A stretch of 64,000 bases of DNA, from positions 1 to 64,000 of the forward strand of contig CANMSN010000015.1 in NCBI GenBank assembly GCA_947500585.1. The letters run 5' to 3'. Positions within the stretch are counted from its first letter, which is position 1. The number at the start of each line of letters is the position of its first letter. A program made the position numbers and the translations under genes. This stretch comes from an uncultured Flavobacteriaceae bacterium (GTDB taxonomy: Bacteria > Bacteroidota > Bacteroidia > Flavobacteriales > Flavobacteriaceae). Shown here piece after piece: positions 1 to 13,033 of this stretch. The notes beneath the pieces are model-generated. The model was not told where the DNA came from and ran no database searches. It worked only from the letters and a program-made list of their open reading frames with translations.

Positions 1-9
1 TTGAAAAAA

Positions 10-36
10 GGGTTCTGCTTTAAAAAAGCCAAACCC
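10..36. terminator. possible hairpin terminator
   Basis: GGGTT and AACCC arms with an inner GCTT/AAGC pair form an imperfect hairpin. A T-run appears only when it is read on the minus strand. It may end a transcript entering from outside the window. Weak evidence. Confidence 0.3.
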
Positions 37-108
37 TATATTTATAACTTACACACTTTACGGGATAGTGTCTTCTATAATCAATTTATTTCTCTATTTT
101 AGTATCTT

Positions 109-609
109 ATGAATACCATCATTGAATCTAACTTAAAAACACTTCAAAAAGCAAAATCTCTACTTGATAATTTGGAAGATGATACGTTATGTAATTTATC
201 AGTATCACCATATTATTCTAGCATTGGAAGTCATATCAGACACATATTAGACTTTTATGATTGTATTTTGAACATGAATTCTGAAAATCAAATAGATTTA
301 ACAGCCAGAACTAGGAATAAAACCGTTGAATCTAAATGCAGTAGCGCTAAAGATTACTTGAATTTAATTATTGAAAAACTTAATAACTTAAATTTTGACA
401 ATACTGAACAAGTTATTGTTTTTGATGATTTAGGATTGGGTAAAGTAGAAATTCCATATACTTTAGCGTCTATTTACTCTCAAGCTAATAGTCACACCAT
501 TCATCATTACGCTATTATAAATTATATTTTAGAACGGTTAAATATATCTTTTCCAGATTCAGATTTTGGTTATAACCCTACAACGCCAAAGGAAACGGCA
601 GTGAAATAA
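109..609 (+). CDS. DinB-like four-helix protein
   Basis: A 166-aa soluble helical protein. The segment SIGSHIRHILDFYD near residue 40 and NSHTIHHYAIINY near residue 130 place histidines as in DinB/YfiT-like metal-binding four-helix bundles. The family includes thiol-dependent transferases and hydrolases, often with unknown substrates. There is no signal peptide, so it is probably cytoplasmic. It is monocistronic and convergent with the genes to its right. The family call is from motif and length; the exact reaction is unknown. Confidence 0.7.
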   Translation: MNTIIESNLKTLQKAKSLLDNLEDDTLCNLSVSPYYSSIGSHIRHILDFYDCILNMNSENQIDLTARTRNKTVESKCSSAKDYLNLIIEKLNNLNFDNTEQVIVFDDLGLGKVEIPYTLASIYSQANSHTIHHYAIINYILERLNISFPDSDFGYNPTTPKETAVK

Positions 610-663
610 ATAATTTCTTGAAACCAACTGTTTTCAGTGTAAGTTACAAGGACATTTCGCTGA

Positions 664-765
664 TTTCACTTCGACTTCGCTCAGCGCATCGCATTTTGAC
701 CCCAAGGTTGAAAACTTAAATTCTATTATTTTAGATTCCCGTTTTCACTTCGACTTCGCTCAGTG
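664..765. repeat. two direct copies of a 21-base intergenic repeat
   Basis: TTTCACTTCGACTTCGCTCAG occurs at 664-684 and again at 743-763, in the non-coding gap 610-832. Such short dispersed repeats are common between flavobacterial genes. Nothing else is recognisable in the gap. Confidence 0.6.
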
Positions 766-832
766 ACCGCTCAGGAATGATAATTTCAGGGGAAACCCCA
801 ATGCAAGCATATGGGGAATTCTTTTCGATTAA

Positions 833-1072
833 TTACTTTTCTTCTTTTTTAAACATACTATTCATAATAGTATTGATGCCTTTAAAAAGTAATATAACTG
901 CCATAGCACAAATTAAACAGCCAACAACTAGCATTGGTATGTAAAGAGCATTTTCTTTATCGCTTAGCGCAAAATGCATAAATATTGGTCCCATTGCGAG
1001 GCTTAATAAAGCAAAAATCAAAATTTTTATACCTTTAAAAAGTATGGTTTTGTCTGTCTTGTTATTTTTCAT
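833..1072 (-). CDS. small two-helix membrane protein (DUF6095-like)
   Basis: A 79-aa protein with two strongly hydrophobic stretches (about residues 13-33 and 42-64) and a lysine-rich C-terminus. It overlaps the 3' end of murQ by 11 bases, so the two are almost certainly co-transcribed. Size and pattern match the small DUF6095 family that accompanies murQ in Flavobacteriaceae. The function is unknown. Confidence 0.6.
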   Translation of the reverse strand: MKNNKTDKTILFKGIKILIFALLSLAMGPIFMHFALSDKENALYIPMLVVGCLICAMAVILLFKGINTIMNSMFKKEEK

Positions 1073-1880
1073 TTTTATAATTTTGAATTGCTAATCGCAC
1101 ATTTTTGTGTTTATTGAGTAATATTTGTGCGTCATTTTGTGATATGTTTAGTTCTGCCATAATCATTTTTACGCCTCTATCAACCAATTTATTGTTACTA
1201 AGTTGCATATCAACCATTTTATTACCCTTAATATGTCCAAGCTGAATCATCGTTGTGGTGCTAATCATATTTAGCACAAGTTTTTGAGCGGTTCCAGCTT
1301 TCATACGTGAGCTACCTGTAACAAATTCAGGACCTACTATGACTTCAATGGGAAATTGAGCTGTTAGCGATAATGGACTATTCTTATTACAAGTAATACA
1401 ACCTGTAATAATATCATTTTTATTACAAGCCTTTAATGCAGAAATAACATAAGGCGTTGTGCCAGATGCAGCAATGCCAACGACTACATCTTTATCTGAA
1501 ATATTATGGTCTTGTAAATCTTTCCATCCTTGGGTTAAAGAATCTTCAGCAAATTCTACGGCTTTTCTAATGGCATAGTCTCCACCTGCAATGAGGCCGA
1601 TAACCAAATCGTGGGAAACACCAAATGTCGGAGGGCATTCAGAGGCATCCAAAATACCCAAACGACCACTTGTTCCAGCTCCAATATAAAATAACCGTCC
1701 TCCTTCTTTTAGTTTATTAACTATTTGATAAACAAGTGTTTCTATTTGAGGTAATGCTTTTTCAACTGCAATAGGAACATTTTTGTCTTCATTATTAATA
1801 CTACTTAATAATTCTTGAATGTTCATCTTTTCCAGATGATTGTAGTTTGAATCTTGCTCAGTCGTTTTTATAAAACTCAT
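1062..1880 (-). CDS. murQ: N-acetylmuramic acid 6-phosphate etherase
   Basis: MurQ cleaves the lactyl ether of N-acetylmuramic acid 6-phosphate to give GlcNAc-6-phosphate and D-lactate, in peptidoglycan recycling in the cytoplasm. The 272-aa length is slightly short for the family (about 300). The SIS-type sugar-phosphate signature is clear: GRLFYIGAGTSGRLGILDASECPPTFG near residues 60-90, VGIAASGTTPYV near 135, and GPEFVTGSSRMKAGTAQK near 185-203. It is followed by a small membrane protein with an 11-base overlap. The start is supported by the conserved N-terminus. Confidence 0.95.
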   Translation of the reverse strand: MSFIKTTEQDSNYNHLEKMNIQELLSSINNEDKNVPIAVEKALPQIETLVYQIVNKLKEGGRLFYIGAGTSGRLGILDASECPPTFGVSHDLVIGLIAGGDYAIRKAVEFAEDSLTQGWKDLQDHNISDKDVVVGIAASGTTPYVISALKACNKNDIITGCITCNKNSPLSLTAQFPIEVIVGPEFVTGSSRMKAGTAQKLVLNMISTTTMIQLGHIKGNKMVDMQLSNNKLVDRGVKMIMAELNISQNDAQILLNKHKNVRLAIQNYKNEK

Positions 1881-1909
1881 GAGTCAAAAATAGGAATTAA
1901 TCGGGAGTT

Positions 1910-3370
1910 TTAATCATAAAGAATGTCTTCAACTTCTATTTTTTTATCATTAATAAAATCATAAAGTGTCAGTTGTCTTAATACATAATAACCTCGCCAG
2001 AAATTTTCAAGAGAATTTAGGTATTGTAATACAGCTTTATCTCTTTCTTCTAGAGCGATATTTAAATCTGTAATAGTTACTTTATTTAGAACATACCTTT
2101 TTTTAGAAATTTCATAACGTTTCATTGAAACTTCTTTAGCTTTTTCTGCAGTAAGCAAAAAATCTCTTTGATTAGACCAATTTAATACGTGCAGATATAT
2201 TTCTTGTTCAAACTCTTGTTTGTCTTGATTTATATTATTGTTGGTTAAATCTAAATTAGCTTCTGCCATTTTGCGCCTTGATTTTGATACACCCCAATCA
2301 AATATTGGGATACCAACAGATACAGAAACATTTTGTTGTTGGTTAAAGTTGTTCAAAAGATTATTAAAGTCATCTCCATTTTGCGATATTCCGAAATTAG
2401 CACTTACCCCTAATTGTAATCTATTATTACCTTTTTGAAATGCCAGTTCTTTTTCTGCTTCTAAACGTTTTCTTCTAAATTCTATCACCGCTTTTCTATT
2501 AGACTGTGCTTCATTTAAAGCTTTATCAATATCTACATCAAACAGAGGTAATTGTTCTGGAATATCCAATTCTAAATCTTCAGTATCTAATTCTAAATAT
2601 CGGGCTAAATTTTGTGATGTTCTTTTTAATTCGACGGTATTTGTGGTAACACTATTTTTTGAATTTAAGAACCTTAACTCCATTTGTAGAAGTTCATTTT
2701 CTGCAATCTTACCAATCCTAAATCGTCCTTTTGCTAACTGATATAATGTATCTTGATTTTTTAAGTTAGTCTCAGAAATGGCAAGTTGCATTTGTGCTTT
2801 TAGTAAATCGAAGTATCGGCTGGACGTATTTACTGATATTTGTTCCATATTTTCAACAAAATCTCTTTTTCCCTCTTCATAAATTAATGGCTCAATTTTT
2901 TTATCCCATTTAAATTCGTTGAAAAAAAGTGAGTTTTGAAAATATCTTATGGAGAATGGAATTACCGAATATTGAATGTTATCATCTAATCCAAAAAGTT
3001 CAACTCTTTCTAAGTTAGAAAAAACAGATAAAATACCTCCTGTGTAAGGAACACTTTGAGATAAGGATATACCACCATCAATTACTAATTGATTTTGATT
3101 AACAAAAATATCTTGACCTTCATTATTAGTTATTCGTGTAACAGCATTACTATACTCTGGTAAAGTAGCATTGAGGCTTAATTGTGGTAAAAAACTTGCT
3201 TTATAACGTCTAAAACGCCAGTAATTAGATTCGTTTCTGTTTAAATTGGTTTTATAATCAGGTGATTTTTTTTGAGCAATTTCTATGGCTTCTTTTAGAG
3301 TAAGTTTTTTTGACTGCGCATTATTGAATAATGGAAAAATAACAATAATGATGAGGAGTATTTTTTTCAT
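1910..3370 (-). CDS. TolC-family outer membrane efflux protein
   Basis: A 486-aa outer-membrane channel component with a signal peptide (MKKILLIIIVIFPLFNNAQS). The mature protein begins with LTLKEAIEIAQKKSP, the usual TolC/OEP start. Two long repeats with coiled-coil regions follow, including the segment near residue 425 (KRYEISKKRYVLNKVTITDL) typical of OEP repeats. It is the last gene of a three-gene operon behind a MacB-like permease (6-base gap) and a MacA-like adaptor, so it probably completes a tripartite exporter. The substrate is unknown. Confidence 0.85.
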   Translation of the reverse strand: MKKILLIIIVIFPLFNNAQSKKLTLKEAIEIAQKKSPDYKTNLNRNESNYWRFRRYKASFLPQLSLNATLPEYSNAVTRITNNEGQDIFVNQNQLVIDGGISLSQSVPYTGGILSVFSNLERVELFGLDDNIQYSVIPFSIRYFQNSLFFNEFKWDKKIEPLIYEEGKRDFVENMEQISVNTSSRYFDLLKAQMQLAISETNLKNQDTLYQLAKGRFRIGKIAENELLQMELRFLNSKNSVTTNTVELKRTSQNLARYLELDTEDLELDIPEQLPLFDVDIDKALNEAQSNRKAVIEFRRKRLEAEKELAFQKGNNRLQLGVSANFGISQNGDDFNNLLNNFNQQQNVSVSVGIPIFDWGVSKSRRKMAEANLDLTNNNINQDKQEFEQEIYLHVLNWSNQRDFLLTAEKAKEVSMKRYEISKKRYVLNKVTITDLNIALEERDKAVLQYLNSLENFWRGYYVLRQLTLYDFINDKKIEVEDILYD

Positions 3371-3376
3371 ATTTTA

Positions 3377-4729
3377 TTATTCAGATCTTAAAGCTTGGAT
3401 TGGTTTTTTATTAGCAGCTGCTTTTGCAGGAAAAATGCCGAACACCAAGCCAACTATTACTGCTATAAAGAATGAAATCATTATCGAGTTTAAAGTAAGT
3501 ACCGTTTCTATTCCTGAAAAAATTTCTATAATATAAGCACCAATTACTCCCAGAATAATTCCTATAATACCACCCCCAACACTTATAAGTACAGATTCAG
3601 ACAAAAATTGTAAAATAACATCTTCTTCTGTTGCGCCTATAGCTCTAATTATACCTATTTCTTTGGTTCTTTCTAATACTGAGGCTAGCATTATATTCAT
3701 AATACCAATACCACCAATTAAGAGTGATATTCCTGCTATAATAATTAATACAATATTGAAAATTTGTTTTGTTTTTTGTTGCTGTTTAAGTAATTGTATT
3801 GGGATTTCTATTTCAAAATCCAAAACATCATTATGTCTTCGTTTTAGCATTTTACTTAAAACTTCAGCTGTAGCTTTTAGCTCATTTGAATTTGAAACTT
3901 GTACAGTTAACTTATCTATTTGATGATAATTTCCTCTTGGAATTCTCTTTTTTGGACCACTTTGATTTCTATTCCGAGCACCAATTTTGTCGCTAATTAT
4001 TTTTCGATCTCTATAACGAACTAGAAAGGTGTTAATAGGTATGTAGATGTCTTCATTTAAATCTCTTATCCCTAAATTTTCTTGGGCTTTATCAGAGATT
4101 AATTTTTCTTCTATAACACCTATTACTTTTAGCCAAACATCTTTTACTTTAATTTGTTTTCCTAAAGCACTTTCACCAGTAAATAACTTTTTTTCAACTT
4201 TTTTTCCTATAATACATACAGGCAGGGCATTTTTGATTTGAAAGTTAGAAAAACTTTTACCATTTTCTAAACTTATATTTGAAGATTCAAAAAATGCAGG
4301 GGAGATACCTATGAGTTTAACAGAATTTTGTCTCCCATTATTAATAACATAAGTATTTAATATTATTTCAGGGCTAACAAGTTTTATACTAGGAATATTT
4401 TTTTGAGCGCTTATTGCGTCTAATATATCAAGCCCTTTAGAAAATCGTTTAGATTCAGCTTTACTATCATTTTCATCGCTTTCATTTGCTTCTTCATTTT
4501 CTTCATCAGGTATAGGAGTAACAACGATGTTATTAACCCCTACTAATTCTAATTGTGATAATATTTCTTTTTCTGCACCATTCCCAATGGCTAGCATCGT
4601 AATTACCGAAGCCACACCAAAAATAATCCCTAATGCTGTTAAAAAAGTTCTAACCTTATTTGTTTTGATAAACCAAAATGCTTCACTGAAATTAGACTTT
4701 AGCTTTTCTAAAAGTATTTTGTCTATCAT
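3377..4729 (-). CDS. MacB-type ABC transporter permease
   Basis: A 450-aa inner-membrane permease without an ATPase domain. It has one N-terminal transmembrane helix (RTFLTALGIIFGVASVITML), a periplasmic MacB_PCD-like domain (about residues 50-300, with an acidic insert near 75-95), and three C-terminal helices of the FtsX type containing ERTKEIGIIRAIGA. It sits 2 bases downstream of the adaptor and 6 bases upstream of the TolC-like gene. The partner ATPase is not in this operon; the LolD-like ATPase at 26790-27455 is a candidate by family only. Confidence 0.85.
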   Translation of the reverse strand: MIDKILLEKLKSNFSEAFWFIKTNKVRTFLTALGIIFGVASVITMLAIGNGAEKEILSQLELVGVNNIVVTPIPDEENEEANESDENDSKAESKRFSKGLDILDAISAQKNIPSIKLVSPEIILNTYVINNGRQNSVKLIGISPAFFESSNISLENGKSFSNFQIKNALPVCIIGKKVEKKLFTGESALGKQIKVKDVWLKVIGVIEEKLISDKAQENLGIRDLNEDIYIPINTFLVRYRDRKIISDKIGARNRNQSGPKKRIPRGNYHQIDKLTVQVSNSNELKATAEVLSKMLKRRHNDVLDFEIEIPIQLLKQQQKTKQIFNIVLIIIAGISLLIGGIGIMNIMLASVLERTKEIGIIRAIGATEEDVILQFLSESVLISVGGGIIGIILGVIGAYIIEIFSGIETVLTLNSIMISFFIAVIVGLVFGIFPAKAAANKKPIQALRSE

Positions 4730-4731
4730 CT

Positions 4732-5976
4732 TTATTTTAATAGTGTTATACTCTTATCATCTAAATCTTCTGGTTTATTTAAATAAACAATGTCATCTTC
4801 TTTCAATCCTTTATTTACAATTACAACTTCGTTATTCGATGGGCCTAATTCAACCTGTCTTTTATCAATTGATAGACCAGATTTTACATAGGTATAACTT
4901 ATGGAATCTTTTGCAAAAACTGCCTCTATAGGAATCATTAAAACATCGTCTTGTTGGTCTATTAGTATTTTGTTTGAAGTTGTCATTCCTGGTCTAATAT
5001 TCTTATTGGTTTCTTTTAACTTTATTAAAACCTGAAAAAGTTTAATATCAGATCCGGCTTTAGTTTCTCCTACATTAGCTACATTGGTAACAACGCCATC
5101 AAGTTCTATATCAGGAAATGCATCAAAACCTACTTTTACAGTCAAGTCTTTTTTTATTTTCCTAATATCAACTTCATTGCTATATGTTTTTGATTCCATT
5201 TTTGATAAATCTGGTAAACTAGCAATTGCTGGTTCCCAGGGTGATATAGTAGATCCTACTTTCTTTTTTGTGCCATTCCATTCCTTTACATAAGTTACCA
5301 TACCATCATCATCAGAATAAATAGTGAATTCTTTTTGTAACTTTAATAATTCTTCTATTCTTTTAGAATTTTTAGAAACTTCAGTGCCAACCTCAATCAT
5401 TTTGGCATTTGCTTGCCTCTTTTTTATTGAATAATCTGCTTTTTTTTCTTTTAAATCTCTTGTGGTTTTCTCTATTTTGTTCTCTAATGATCTAATAGTT
5501 GCTGGAGGCTCATATATAGACCGTACTAGTTCTAAGCTGTCTTCCTCAATATTAAATAACAAGTCTTTAATAGAATTACGCTCTTGTTTTAGAGTAAGTG
5601 TGGTGTCAAGTTGTTGTTGTGTGTATTTTGATTGGGCTTTTTCTAAATTTAACTGCGCCTCATTTATTTTGCCATTAACTTCTGAAGCATCCAGTTTTCC
5701 AATATAATCTCCTTTTTTCACTATAGTACCTTCAGCTACTAAATCTTGTATTTTTATTTGATAAATATTGAACCTTCTTGCGTTACTTGGACCATTAATT
5801 TTTTTTGAACTTGTAGATTGTGCTTCACCGGAAATGAAGACTTCATTTAGGAAAGTTCCTTTTGTTACTTTAGCTGTGAGAGAAACATCTTTATCGCTAC
5901 TGGAATTAAAATATGAATAAGCAATAATTATTAAGACAATTGCACCTACTATGTAGGCCATTCTTTTTTTATTCAT
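4732..5976 (-). CDS. MacA/HlyD-type periplasmic adaptor
   Basis: A 414-aa membrane-fusion protein with an N-terminal anchor (MAYIVGAIVLIIIAYSYF). A split barrel-sandwich hybrid domain surrounds a coiled-coil hairpin at about residues 105-215 (QLNLEKAQSKYTQQQLDT and ENKIEKTTRDLKEKK). A beta-barrel follows (VKVGFDAFPDIELDGVVTNV). It links the inner-membrane permease to the outer-membrane channel and is the first gene of the operon. The substrate class (lipid, peptide or drug) is not evident. Confidence 0.85.
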   Translation of the reverse strand: MNKKRMAYIVGAIVLIIIAYSYFNSSSDKDVSLTAKVTKGTFLNEVFISGEAQSTSSKKINGPSNARRFNIYQIKIQDLVAEGTIVKKGDYIGKLDASEVNGKINEAQLNLEKAQSKYTQQQLDTTLTLKQERNSIKDLLFNIEEDSLELVRSIYEPPATIRSLENKIEKTTRDLKEKKADYSIKKRQANAKMIEVGTEVSKNSKRIEELLKLQKEFTIYSDDDGMVTYVKEWNGTKKKVGSTISPWEPAIASLPDLSKMESKTYSNEVDIRKIKKDLTVKVGFDAFPDIELDGVVTNVANVGETKAGSDIKLFQVLIKLKETNKNIRPGMTTSNKILIDQQDDVLMIPIEAVFAKDSISYTYVKSGLSIDKRQVELGPSNNEVVIVNKGLKEDDIVYLNKPEDLDDKSITLLK

Positions 5977-6112
5977 TTACTTAATTTTTTGGTTGATGAT
6001 GGCTAAAAATAAATAAAAAAACTATTTGTAGGATTTTATTTTAGTTAATATCCTCTTAATTTTTATTTATTATAACTAAATTTTTACAATTATAGTATCT
6101 GTAAGAGATAGA

Positions 6113-6928
6113 TTACTCAATAATGTAAGTAAATAAAGAAACTTCCGAAGCTCTAAAATATCCTAATGCGTAGTTTTCAGGATTGGTAATATTAATACAA
6201 TTTCCTCTTACTTGAGCCGGTTGTGTTTCGAAAGGATCACCAGAATCATCATCAGTTTGCTGAAGTAGGATATTCATAAATTCATAAAAGCGTTCAGAAA
6301 TGCCTAAGCCTCTTATTATTAATTCATCACCAGCTTCAATATTTTCATCAGAATAGAATGCGAAAATCTCATTACCATCTGTAAATTCATCGTCATAAAC
6401 CTCTAAATTTTTAACACCATGTGCGGTATTTATAAATTCAAACAAATAATAATTATCAATGCCTTCAGGGTCAGTGTAATAAGCTTCAATTTCAACCTCG
6501 TCACCCGAAAAACCGCCATCATTATTTTGAATTACATAATCAATAGAGCTAACGGGCATCAATTGCTCTGTAGCAATGTAAGTTTCATTATTGTAAGTTA
6601 TTGTTAAGTTGTAAGTTCTATTAATAACAGGAATAAAGGAGTCATTTGTGTAAATTCCAGTCTCATTGTTTTCTATAAAATTAAACGTATTATTAAAGGA
6701 ATCAGTTACAACAACAGTTGCACCAGTAGCTGGGGGTATTTCAGAATTAAAAAATGGCGCACTTAATGAGAGTTTAATAAACTGAACATTTCCAGTAGTT
6801 CCTTTAAACCAATTTAAAGCAGCGTCTATTACAAGTCTTGGTTCAGTTGTTTCTAAATCCACTTCAATAACATCTTCACATGAAGTAAAACTCAAACTTA
6901 ATAGTATTATGTATATTATTTTTTTCAT
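6113..6928 (-). CDS. DUF4249 outer-membrane lipoprotein
   Basis: A 271-aa lipoprotein with signal peptide ending in SFTSC at residue 17, followed by EDVIEVDLETTEPRLVIDA. This opening (ED.IEVDL...P.LVI.A) is typical of DUF4249, a family almost always encoded beside a TonB-dependent receptor. The receptor gene is 4 bases upstream. Probably a periplasmic or outer-membrane accessory of the receptor; the ligand is unknown. Confidence 0.85.
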   Translation of the reverse strand: MKKIIYIILLSLSFTSCEDVIEVDLETTEPRLVIDAALNWFKGTTGNVQFIKLSLSAPFFNSEIPPATGATVVVTDSFNNTFNFIENNETGIYTNDSFIPVINRTYNLTITYNNETYIATEQLMPVSSIDYVIQNNDGGFSGDEVEIEAYYTDPEGIDNYYLFEFINTAHGVKNLEVYDDEFTDGNEIFAFYSDENIEAGDELIIRGLGISERFYEFMNILLQQTDDDSGDPFETQPAQVRGNCINITNPENYALGYFRASEVSLFTYIIE

Positions 6929-6932
6929 TTTA

Positions 6933-9308
6933 CTAAAGCTTAAAATTATAAGATATTGAAGGAACTATACCAAAAATTGATAATTGAGTGGCTTCGTTAG
7001 CGCCTGTCATATCATTTTGCCCAAAAGAAATGGAAGCCGCGTTTCTTCGGTTATAGACATTATACAGACCAAACACCCAATAACTTTGCCAACCTTTAAC
7101 TTTGTTAGGCTTTGGAGTATAAGTTGCTGAAATATCTAAGCGATTGTATGATGGCAATCTGTCTGAATTTCTAGTATTATAATTTGGAATAACTACACCG
7201 TTAAATTCATATTGGCTATTAGGGAAGGTGGCAGGTTGCCCTGTTTGATAAAGGAAATTGGCATTAAGTTTCCATTTAGTATTTAAATCATAACTACAAG
7301 TAATTGAAACATCGTGTGTTTTATCGAAAGGCGTTCTGTACCAGTTTCCATTGTTTATTCCTAATTCTTGAGGCGTCCTTCCTTCGGTTTGTTGTTCAGA
7401 TTTTGATAATGTGTAAGCCAACCAACCTTTAAAGCGCCCTTCGTTTTTTCTAAAAAGTAGTTCTGCACCATAAGCTCTTGCTCTTCCATTTAGTATTACT
7501 TGTTCTATGGCGTTATTGGCAATTAAATTGGCACCGTCAATATAATCTATTCTATTTTTTACAGTTTTGTAGAAACTTTCAACCTCTAAAGAGTATGTAT
7601 TATTATCGAGATTTTTGAAGAATCCAACAGCAAATTGATCCAGTAATTGTGGTTTTATATATTTCCCACTAGGCGTCCAAACATCAAGTGGCGTAGGAGA
7701 GTTTGTATTAGAAAGCAAATGTAAATATTGACTCATTCTATTATAACTTGCTTTTACAGAACTTGACGTATTAAGCTGGTAGGCTATTGAAGCACGTGGC
7801 TCTAAATTTGCAAATTTTGCAATAACATCGCTACGTTCAAAAGTTTCTGTATCTATAGGATCAGCTTTTTCATAAATTTGAAAATCTTCGTTAAATAAAA
7901 CGGCTTGGTCATTTTCATAAAGGTTAAGCTCATCTTGACCTAAACGATGAAAAGTGCTTAGCCTCAAGCCATAAGATAATGCTATTTTATCAGTTAGTTT
8001 ATGTTCGGCATCTAAATAGATAGCATTTTCAAATGCATATTTATCGGTAAGTTTAAATGGATTTATTCCTGAAGATTCAACGGTTGGTTTTATTTCTCCA
8101 GGGTTGAATTGGTAGTAAATACTATTTATACCGTATTGTAATTTAAATTTATCATTTAAATAATGTTTCAAATCGTATTTTAAGTTGAAATTTTGAATTC
8201 CAGAAACCCAATCAAATTCAACAAAATTGAGCTTTAAATCGTAATAGTAATCAGAATAGATTAATGACAAATTCGAAAATAGTTTATCAGAAAATAAATG
8301 ATTCCATCTGAAATTTAAAACAGAGTTTCCATAAATATTTTCAAAAGTATCTTCAATTCTAAAGACATCACGACCAAAATAACCTGATAGATAAATATTA
8401 TTTCTATCATTTATTTTATAACTCAATTTAGTATTTAAATCATAGAAATAAGCAATGTTATTATTGTCAAAAAGAGGTAAAAATAGATGTGCGTAGCTAG
8501 AACGTCCACCAAGAAGAAAAGAACCTTTGTCTTTTTTTAAAGGGCCCTCAAGAAGTAATCTACTGGAAACAATACCAATACCACCATTTACTTTAAAAGC
8601 TTTACTATTTCCTTCTTTTTGATAAATATCTAAAACAGATGAAACTCGACCTCCATATCGTGCTGGAATTCCGCCTTTATAAAGTTTTAAATCTTTTATT
8701 GCATCTGGATTAAAAACTGAAAAGAAGCCGAATAAGTGTGATGAATTATAAATAATAGCTTCATCTAAAAGTATCAAGTTTTGGTCTGCAGCACCACCTC
8801 TTACATTAAAACCTGATGCGCCTTCGCCAGCTGTAGTAACTCCAGGAAGCAAGGTGATTGCTTTAATAATATCGGCTTCACCAAGAACCACCGGAATTTG
8901 TTTTATTGTTGATGACGTTAGCTTGTTAACACTCATTTGAGGCGTTTTAATATTGAGTTTTTCAATATTTTCTGTAATAACTATTTCATCCAAACTTTCT
9001 GCAGCATCTACTAAAGCATAATTTTTTGTTATATCCTCGGTAAGTATAATAGTCTCCGTTTTTGAAGCGTAGCCTAAGTAACTAATTATAATTTTATAAG
9101 TTCCTTCAGGGAGGGTTATAGAATAAAAACCGTATTCATTAGTGGTGGTTCCTGATTGAATTTCTGGAAATAATATATTTACACCAATTAGTGTTTCGTT
9201 ACTTTTTTCTTCTGAAATGGTTCCGCTTATAGTGAATTTTTCTTGAGCATTAATAAGTAGAGTGTTGAATAAGAGCGTGATAAGAAAGCACGAGAAGATT
9301 TTATTCAT
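6933..9308 (-). CDS. TonB-dependent receptor with carboxypeptidase-like N-domain
   Basis: A 791-aa outer-membrane receptor. Signal peptide, then a CarboxypepD_reg-like beta domain (FTISGTISEEKSNETLIGVN, about residues 25-105), a plug domain (about 120-225, with GFNVRGGAADQNLILLDEA) and a 22-strand barrel ending in a C-terminal aromatic/Leu strand (PSISYNFKL). Energised import of an unknown ligand. It forms an operon with the DUF4249 lipoprotein. It is not a SusC type: there is no SusD partner and it is shorter than the usual 1000 aa. Confidence 0.88.
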   Translation of the reverse strand: MNKIFSCFLITLLFNTLLINAQEKFTISGTISEEKSNETLIGVNILFPEIQSGTTTNEYGFYSITLPEGTYKIIISYLGYASKTETIILTEDITKNYALVDAAESLDEIVITENIEKLNIKTPQMSVNKLTSSTIKQIPVVLGEADIIKAITLLPGVTTAGEGASGFNVRGGAADQNLILLDEAIIYNSSHLFGFFSVFNPDAIKDLKLYKGGIPARYGGRVSSVLDIYQKEGNSKAFKVNGGIGIVSSRLLLEGPLKKDKGSFLLGGRSSYAHLFLPLFDNNNIAYFYDLNTKLSYKINDRNNIYLSGYFGRDVFRIEDTFENIYGNSVLNFRWNHLFSDKLFSNLSLIYSDYYYDLKLNFVEFDWVSGIQNFNLKYDLKHYLNDKFKLQYGINSIYYQFNPGEIKPTVESSGINPFKLTDKYAFENAIYLDAEHKLTDKIALSYGLRLSTFHRLGQDELNLYENDQAVLFNEDFQIYEKADPIDTETFERSDVIAKFANLEPRASIAYQLNTSSSVKASYNRMSQYLHLLSNTNSPTPLDVWTPSGKYIKPQLLDQFAVGFFKNLDNNTYSLEVESFYKTVKNRIDYIDGANLIANNAIEQVILNGRARAYGAELLFRKNEGRFKGWLAYTLSKSEQQTEGRTPQELGINNGNWYRTPFDKTHDVSITCSYDLNTKWKLNANFLYQTGQPATFPNSQYEFNGVVIPNYNTRNSDRLPSYNRLDISATYTPKPNKVKGWQSYWVFGLYNVYNRRNAASISFGQNDMTGANEATQLSIFGIVPSISYNFKL

Positions 9309-9338
9309 GTAATAGCTTTTTTTTATAAAAATATAAAA

Positions 9339-9360
9339 AAAGCCCCTAAAAAGGAGCTTT
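9339..9360 (-). terminator. rho-independent terminator after icd
   Basis: Arms AAAGCCCCT (9339-9347) and AGGAGCTTT (9352-9360) with a 4-base loop, one mismatch. Read on the minus strand a T-rich tract follows. It sits directly after the isocitrate dehydrogenase stop. Confidence 0.75.
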
Positions 9361-9382
9361 TGAATTATACTTTATTATTTAT

Positions 9383-12477
<3,095 letters not shown>

Positions 12478-12505
12478 AAGCCTTGAGATTTCTCAAGGCT
12501 TTTTA
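12478..12505 (-). terminator. rplS terminator
   Basis: AAGCCTTGAGA (12478-12488) and TCTCAAGGCTT (12491-12501) form an 11-bp perfect stem with a 2-base loop. On the minus strand it lies just after the rplS stop and ends in a T-rich run. Confidence 0.85.
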
Positions 12506-12531
12506 AAATATGCTTTCGCTGTACTATAATA

Positions 12532-12882
12532 TTAACGTCTACGCTCAGTAATTCTGGCTTTTTTACCAGTAAGACCTCTAAAGTAGAAGATACGTGCTCT
12601 ACGTACTTTACCGCGTTTGTTAACTTCTATTTTTTGTAATGCAGGTAAGTTTAATGGGAAGATACGTTCTACTCCAACAGATCCTGACATTTTTCTAATT
12701 GTAAAAGTTTCTGAAGATCCAGATCCTCTTTTTTGAATAACTACACCTCTAAAAAACTGAGTACGGGTTTTGCTTCCCTCTTTAATTTCATAGAAAACTG
12801 TAATGGTGTCTCCGGCTGCAAATTCCGGAAATTCTTTTTTTGCTACAAATTCGTCTTGAACAAATTTTACTAAAGATTCCAT
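12532..12882 (-). CDS. rplS: 50S ribosomal protein L19
   Basis: L19 lies at the 30S-50S interface. The start at 12882 (MESLVKFVQDEFV, 116 aa) is chosen over an in-frame start 14 codons upstream because it matches the family length and N-terminus. Conserved blocks: FPEFAAGDTITVFYEIKEG, RTQFFRGVVIQKRGSGSS, ETFTIRKMSGSVGVERIFPL and the basic C-terminus RRARIFYFRGLTGKKARI. In many bacteria rplS follows trmD; here trmD lies upstream on the same strand, 318 bases away, separated by repeats. Confidence 0.97.
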   Translation of the reverse strand: MESLVKFVQDEFVAKKEFPEFAAGDTITVFYEIKEGSKTRTQFFRGVVIQKRGSGSSETFTIRKMSGSVGVERIFPLNLPALQKIEVNKRGKVRRARIFYFRGLTGKKARITERRR

Positions 12883-13033
12883 ATCTTTAAATTTAATTAT
12901 AATTGAATTCAGAACAACATTCACGATTCTCGCCAGAGGTTAACCCGAAATTGGGTGCAAAGATAATTAATAATTAAGAATGCACAATTAATAATTGTTT
13001 TTTTTAGGATGTTTGTTTTTATTCATACCTACA

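Noticed and set aside
12883-12924. Longer N-terminus for L19
   Set aside because: The 14 extra residues are not part of the L19 family, and MESLVKFVQ is the usual start.
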